64,000 nucleotides of DNA from positions 14,495,001 through 14,559,000 of the forward strand of contig CM057482.1 of the NCBI GenBank assembly GCA_030035585.1. The letters run 5' to 3'. Source of the stretch: Dugong dugon (taxonomy: Eukaryota; Chordata; Mammalia; Sirenia; Dugongidae). This document shows, one piece after another, positions 59,025-64,000 of this stretch (position 1 is its first letter; each line of letters starts with the position of its first letter). A program made the position numbers and the translations under genes. The notes below the pieces were generated by a model. It had not been told where the DNA came from. It did no database searches and worked only from the letters and a program-made list of their open reading frames with translations.

Positions 59025-59165
59025 TGACCTGGGGGTCAGGAACCAGGGTCTGGTCCCACGGTGTGTGACCTGGGCAAGGCTTGTCACTTGTGTGAGCCTC
59101 AGATTTCTCCTCTGTTCAATGGGGGTGATGACATGTGCCCTGCTAACACCAGGGTGGTCGGGCTG
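59025..59165 (+). mobile_element. MIR SINE
   Basis: GTGACCTGGGCAAGGCTTGTC, GAGCCTCAGATTTCTCC, diverged. Confidence 0.65.
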
Positions 59166-59242
59166 GGGCCTGGGGACCACAGCTGTGAGCATGCCGTGAG
59201 TGAAGTGGACTCTGCCTCTGACTCCAAGGGCCTCTCTCCTAG

Positions 59243-59342
59243 GTGGACTTCATCTGGAATAACTGAGACCAGCAGGCATTCGAGTGGTTTGTGAGCCTGC
59301 TGACCAGCCTGGAAATGGACCAGACTGAGGAGAATGAAGATG
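59243..59342 (+). pseudogene. NOX5: NOX5 coding exon 14, in-frame stop
   Basis: Reads VDFIWNN, then TGA at 59264-59266, then DQQAFEWFVSLLTSLEMDQ in the same frame. Human has Arg here, so a CGA-to-TGA change is likely. Phase 0 in, phase 1 out (GATG|GTAGGA). Confidence 0.94.
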
Positions 59343-59787
59343 GTAGGAGAGGGACGGGGCCTGAGGAGGGGGAGGCGGCAGGTGGAAATAAGGTTCTTCA
59401 CGATGTGTTTCGATGATTCCTTTCTATCAAAAATGCTGTGTGTATGTGTGTGTGTGTTCCCTCTAAAATGGAACATTTCGAGAAGTTTAAAAAATAGAGA
59501 GGAAAAAAATCATTTATCATCCCATCAGCTATCCAGATTGCTCCAGGTATTTTAAAGGATTGATTGCCTTCTATTTTATTTTCATATTCACATTTTAACA
59601 TAAAAATATGTATCATTCATTTTTCTAATTTTTTTCATGCCTTTTTTTTTAATTCAAGGCGGTGAATTTGTTAAAACTTTAGCTTCCCAGGCTTCGCTCA
59701 CACCTTGCAAATCAGATTCTCTCCGAGCAGGGCCCAGGGACATACATTGTAACACATTTCTCAGGTGACTCTGACTCACACTGTTTT

Positions 59788-60030
59788 TGTGGTGTTGTGT
59801 GTGTGTGTGTTATTGAAGTATAATTTACATACACTAAAATTCACTAATTTTAAGCGTATGTACAATGGTATTTTGACAAATATACACAGTCACGTGACCA
59901 CCACCACAGTTAAAATATAGAACCTTTCGATTACCTCAAAACGTTCTCTATTCCGCTTTGCAGTCAACACCCCACCTGCGCTTCCCTCTGAAAACCATTG
60001 TTTAATACAATTGGTCCATTTTTCTAATTG
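59788..60030 (-). mobile_element. Old L1 3' UTR fragment
   Basis: After a TG run: TTGAAGTATAATTTACATAC, TTTTAAGCGTATGTACAATG and TGACCACCACCACAGTTAAA, minus-strand L1M-type 3' UTR. Confidence 0.7.
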
Positions 60031-60364
60031 TTTAAGGGGAGAGGGTAAATCTGGCTGTCCTTACTCCTACATAAATTTTAGAGCCCATAATGTATTGGTA
60101 GAGAAGAACATGTGAATAAACGTACATATTTATTAAGTGTAAACGCTCAAACTTTTTTTCTGCTGGAGTGGCAATCCAAAAGTTTGGAAACTGGTCTAAG
60201 AAAGATTAAATACCTTAGCTGTACTAAGTCTTTTACTGTTTGGTCCCTACTTTCATGCGTTCATCAAAAATGAATGTTTGAAAGAATGCCTGCCTTGAGT
60301 ATTGTGCTCTTTTAAGAGCTATCTATATAGGATCAACCTGACAACAACAACTAGAAAGATTAGA

Positions 60365-60548
60365 TAGGAAACTTAGGGGGCAGTGAGTTTATGTTAATGG
60401 GGGAGCAACAATTCAGAAAAGGAGGGTGACAATGGTTGCACAACTCGAAGAATGTAGTCAGTGTCACTAAATGGTACATGTAGAAACTGTTGAATTGGTG
60501 TGTGTTCTGCTGTGTAGCTTCTCAACAACAACAGCAAAAAAAATAAAT
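60365..60548 (+). mobile_element. L1-like 3' end with A-rich tail
   Basis: GGGGGCAGTGAGTTTATG, ACTCGAAGAATGTAGTCAG, then CTCAACAACAACAGCAAAAA. Same family as the inverted copy at 37009. Confidence 0.65.
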
Positions 60549-61449
60549 TAAAAAGATGAATGTTTCAGTGCCCTCCTTCCAGCTCCTGCTGGTGTTGTAT
60601 CTTACCCTCCAAGTGCTGTATCCTACCTTTTTTCCTAAACATTGTATGATAGACTGTTTCTCTGGCTTACACATGGGACGTCTTTGAGAAACACTGAGAC
60701 TTGGCACTGTTTTAAAGTTCATCCCTTAAAGTCATGTTCTCTTTTGTTCTACTTATGAAATAACTTACACAAGGAGGAATGTCTCTAGATATGTCTCTAA
60801 TTTCAAGGGAATCAGTGTGGTCTTTTATACTGGTTGAGTTCATTGGAACAAAATTGTCGTGAGTAAATTCAAATTCCTATGATAAACACAGTTTGCAAGT
60901 TCAAGTGATCAAACACACTTTTATATAAGAAACATTTAAACAGATGTCGTTTTCTATTACAAACATTCAAAGCTTTAGAGTATAAGTCAACAGTCTTTGG
61001 AAGATAACTATTAAACCTTAGACTCTTGCAGGAAAGCTCCTTGCCCATTTCTCGTAAAGAACATTTATAGCAAATATTTATATAGCATTGAGTTTGTTCT
61101 AAATGTTTTTACATATGTTAATTCATCAGAAACTCAATTTCAGGATGACAAGCTAGAGGAAAAGTTTAGATTTAATTTAAATAGTCTAGTTATTGACGTG
61201 TAAATATTTGCTGTTTGCTTCTTCCTAATCTATGTAAACAAAGGGCAACGGGGGACCCACTGCTTTGCCTTCTCAAAGCCACTTGAGTCAACAACTTTCT
61301 GGCATCGGGTTTCCATCAAGTTTTCTCATTAACTGCAGCTGAAGCTTAGGGTCTCTGATTTCAACTTTATTTATACAGCAAAGTTTGAATTAAAGAGTGT
61401 GTGGTTTATAATTTTTAAATGTTGAGAGCTTGAGCTTGAATCATTCTGT
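60549..61449. other. NOX5 intron 14, no feature recognised
   Basis: AT-rich, nothing identified. Confidence 0.4.
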
Positions 61450-61660
61450 TTGAGTTTGAATCTTTACTCAATCCCTTAGTAGTTATAGAACCATGGGCAC
61501 GTTACTTAGCCACTTGGCCTTAAGTTCTTCATCTGAAAAATATGGATGCTAATAGTACCCCCCTCATGGTACTGTTGTGAGGATTACATGAAATATCACC
61601 TGTAGAGCATTTAGAACAGTACCTGGAGCATAACAACTGCTCGATGCATTTGCCAGGGTC
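61450..61660 (+). mobile_element. MIR SINE
   Basis: GGGCACGTTACTTAGCCACTT, GTACTGTTGTGAGGATTACATG and TTAGAACAGTACCTGGAGC. Confidence 0.8.
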
Positions 61661-61878
61661 ATAGTAGTAGAGCAGTAATGATAGAAGCAGCATTTAATGA
61701 CTCATCTGAGGATATAGTTAGTGGTTATGCCATAAATTAGTTAACCAACTTTCTATTATTGGACATTTTGTGTATTCCTAATTCTCCCCTTTATAAATAA
61801 CACTGTAATTAATATGTTTGTCACATAGTTGTTTCCTTCTTTTGGATAATTTCCTTAGTATATCATACTAAGCTGATG

Positions 61879-62095
61879 AAAACAAAAACCAAACCAGTTG
61901 CCATCATGTGGACTCAGACACATGGTGACCCCATGTGTGTCAGAGTAGAACTGTGCTCCATAGGGTTTTCAATGGCTGAGTTTTTGGAAGTAGCTCTTCA
62001 GGCCTTTCTTCCGAGGCATCTCTGGGTGGACTCGAACTGCCAACCTTTCAGTTAGCAGCCACATGCATTAACTGTTTGCACCACCCAGGGACTCC
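61879..62095 (-). mobile_element. AfroSINE (type B)
   Basis: CCAGTTGCCATCATGTGGAC to CACCACCCAGGGACTCC. Close to the consensus. Confidence 0.94.
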
Positions 62096-62270
62096 TGTTC
62101 CATAACTACACAGCTGTAAATACTATAAAATGGTGCTGCTGCAAAATGCAGTACAGCTGATATTTACGAGTGCTCTCAAATGAAAAGGCTTTCTGTTTTG
62201 ACTAAAATACTCAACTCTGATATCCTAATGTTTTGGTAAACTGTGGCTAAAAGCTGCTATTGAGGTTCAG

Positions 62271-62452
62271 TGCCTCCCTCTCCTGACCGCTTCCTGGAGC
62301 TGCACACGTACATGACCTCAGCGCTGGGCAAGAATGGCATGAAGGCCATTGGCCTGCAGATGGCCCTCAACCTCCTGGCCAAGAAGGAAAAGAAGGACTC
62401 TATCACGGGGCTGCAGACGTGGACCCAGGCTGGATGGCCTGACTGGAGCAAG
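62271..62452 (+). pseudogene. NOX5: NOX5 coding exon 15, original acceptor lost
   Basis: The expected start is at 62286 (two bases, then CGC TTC CTG), but TG precedes it instead of AG. An upstream AG at 62269-62270 would add 15 bases and keep frame (VPPSPDRFLE). Its pyrimidine tract is weak (TATTGAGGTTCAG), while the added bases (CCTCCCTCTCCTG) look like the old tract. The rest is open: LHTYMTSALGKNGMKAIGLQ, MALNLLAKKEKKDSITGLQT, then WPDWSK, donor AAG|GTAAGG. Confidence 0.9.
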
Positions 62453-63584
62453 GTAAGGGCCAGCAGAACCCCCACACCTGCAGGGACCAGTGATTGTTGA
62501 GACCTTAAGCAGTGACTGGGCAGATTAGGGCCGACAGCCAGGAGCAAAGATGAGGCTGGCATCCTGAGTCCAGCTGGGGCCTCAGGGCTGGAACGGGAGG
62601 CAGCAACCTACGTTCTGGCTCCATCACTAGTTTATTCCATCATAAGCCTCAGATTCCCCAGCTCTTCAGAGAGGACGTTTAGACTATCTGACCTCCAAGG
62701 CCTCTCCCTGACTTCCTACAAACCAGAGTGAGAAGGTCAGAGGGAACAGGGTCCTGGAAGCATCAAGTCTTATCCCTTCATGTTACTAATGAGGAAACTG
62801 AGGCCCAGAGACATGAAATGGTTTGCAGTCTTTCTACTTTATTTCTCAGAATAATTTATTAGTACTTTTTCTTTCCCGAGCACTTACCAGATGAGGTGTA
62901 GAGTTTGCATAAGTGGCCCAGAAGACACTGCTTTTAAAATGGCTGTGAATAAGCCATGCCTAGGCAGTGAGAGCTGAGGGGGAAAAGGGTTATCAGTGGT
63001 GCTTGGGCATCAAAGAGGACTTTGAGAAAAACACAGTTCTTAAGCAGAGTTTGGGGTGAAAAGAAGGATCCCCACTAGGGAGGGAAAAAAGGACTGATTT
63101 GGGGAAAGAGACATTTAAATTGTGGCACCTGGCCAGCTTTGAGGACTAGTAGGAGGTTCAGGCAGTCTGGGTTGAATATGACCGACCTGGCTTCTGGAAC
63201 ACCCTGTGAACATCTCTGTCCTTGCATGCCAACTCCCCACCTGTGTTAATGGGTGTCTCCCCACAGGCATAGCCCCTTAGGTGGGGGGTCTGGGTCTCAC
63301 TTATCTCTGGCTCCAGCCCTCACCAAGGGTTCTAGGTCAAGTTATGTGTTGAAGTAATGGCTTCTATGTGAATGGTTGAGTGTTGGAATCTCTGCTCTAA
63401 AGCCAATCAGCTGTGCCATGGAGTATGCCAACCTCCTCTGTAAGATGGGGAGGGCCATCCCTGCTGACTCTCCGGTCTCATAGGTCTTTGTTATGTTGTT
63501 GTCTCCAGCTGGGCAGGTCAGCAAGGAGGTCAGCAGTCTCACCCCTCCTCCCTTTCTGCTATCCCTCTGACCCATGGATGCTAG
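62453..63584. other. NOX5 intron 15, no feature recognised
   Basis: Old-repeat wording near 62780-62830 (ATGAGGAAACTGAGGCCC). It ends at CCATGGATGCTAG, a usable but weak acceptor. Confidence 0.4.
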
Positions 63585-63716
63585 GTGTTCCAGAAAGTGG
63601 CTTCTGAGAAGAAGGGCAAGGTACAGGTCTTCTTCTGTGGTTCCCCAGCTCTGGCCAAGGTACTCAAAGGCCATTGTGAGCAGTTCAACTTCAAATTCTT
63701 TCAGGAGAACTTCTAG
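63585..63716 (+). pseudogene. NOX5: NOX5 last coding exon (exon 16), intact to stop
   Basis: 44 codons: VFQKVASEKKGKVQVFFCGS, then PALAKVLKGHCEQFNFKFFQ, then ENF and TAG at 63714-63716. The CGSP nucleotide-binding motif and the C-terminal FQENF of NOX5 are kept. No polyadenylation signal is seen before the window end. Confidence 0.95.
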
Positions 63717-63806
63717 TTCCACCTCTAGGAGCTCTGCCCAAACTCACACTGCGGGTCAGCTTGGGAAGCCATGGGATCATCAACTGGTGCCTCCTATTGT
63801 AAGGGT

Positions 63807-64000
63807 GGAGTCCCTGGGTAGTGCAGATGGTTAATGCACTTGGCTGCTAACTGAAAGTTTAAAGGTTCAAGTTCACCCAGAGGCGCCTTGGTAGGAAGAA
63901 CTACATCTGAAAAACCAACCATTGAGAACCCTACGGGGTACAGTTCTACACTGACACACATGAGGTCACCATGAGTCCGAATCAACTTGACAGCCACTGG
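63807..64000 (+). mobile_element. AfroSINE (type B), reaching the window end
   Basis: GGAGTCCCTGGGTAGTGCAG head through TCACCATGAGTCCGAATC. It lies 90 bases behind the NOX5 stop, in the former 3' UTR. Confidence 0.93.

Larger units (their letters stand above)
31108..63716 (+). pseudogene. NOX5: NADPH oxidase 5, unitary pseudogene (16 coding exons)
   Basis: NOX5 is the Ca2+-activated NADPH oxidase that makes superoxide without cytosolic subunits. It has N-terminal EF-hands, six transmembrane helices carrying two haems, and a C-terminal FAD/NADPH dehydrogenase domain. All 16 coding exons can be placed in order with matching phases, and the locus sits downstream of SPESP1 as in human. Lesions seen: 1-nt deletions in exons 2 and 5; in-frame TGA in exons 7 (46579) and 14 (59264); a 17-nt deletion in exon 12; GT-to-AT donors after exons 7 and 10; and missing acceptor AG at the expected starts of exons 4 and 15. 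EF-hand loop 3 is eroded and loop 4 lacks its first Asp. Introns contain many AfroSINE, RTE and MIR insertions. Human reference exon content is recalled, not aligned by software. One or two indels could be sequence errors, but stops, splice losses and indels together make a functional product very unlikely. Confidence 0.93.

Overview
This is a mammalian nuclear genome window. It is dense in interspersed repeats and has two split protein-coding loci, both on the + strand. About 30 tRNA-derived SINEs of the AfroSINE type, several RTE/BovB-type LINEs and Afrotherian-looking L1s point to an afrothere, most likely a paenungulate such as an elephant. The species cannot be fixed from the sequence alone.

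Left part (1 to about 31 kb). A 5'-complete L1 on the minus strand enters from the left edge. The large second coding exon of SPESP1 (sperm equatorial segment protein 1) follows at 5953-6989 and is open to its stop codon. Next comes a nest of old L1 sequence on the minus strand. It holds an RTE/BovB fragment on the plus strand, which in turn holds a MaLR-like solo LTR with a perfect 5-bp target duplication. From 14 to 31 kb the sequence is intergenic, with AfroSINEs, three more LTRs, an L2 and a nearly full-length 3.2-kb RTE element inserted inside an AfroSINE.

Right part (31.1-63.7 kb). All 16 coding exons of NOX5 (the calcium-regulated NADPH oxidase) can be located in order and in matching intron phase: EF-hand region, haem-binding transmembrane region, FAD domain and NADPH domain, ending at a TAG at 63714-63716. 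SPESP1 followed by NOX5 matches the human 15q23 order. The gene is broken in at least nine places: two 1-nt deletions, a 17-nt deletion across the NADPH-binding glycine loop, two in-frame TGA codons, two GT-to-AT donor losses and two lost acceptors. The third EF-hand is also eroded. NOX5 is therefore read as a unitary pseudogene. Exons 1, 6, 8, 9, 11, 13 and 16 are still clean, so the loss looks fairly recent. Introns carry many AfroSINEs, RTE fragments, MIRs and a palindromic foldback element.

No RNA gene, CRISPR array or bacterial-type element was seen. Comparison with human NOX5 and SPESP1 is from memory. The open frames, splice dinucleotides, phases, stops and target duplications are read directly from the sequence.
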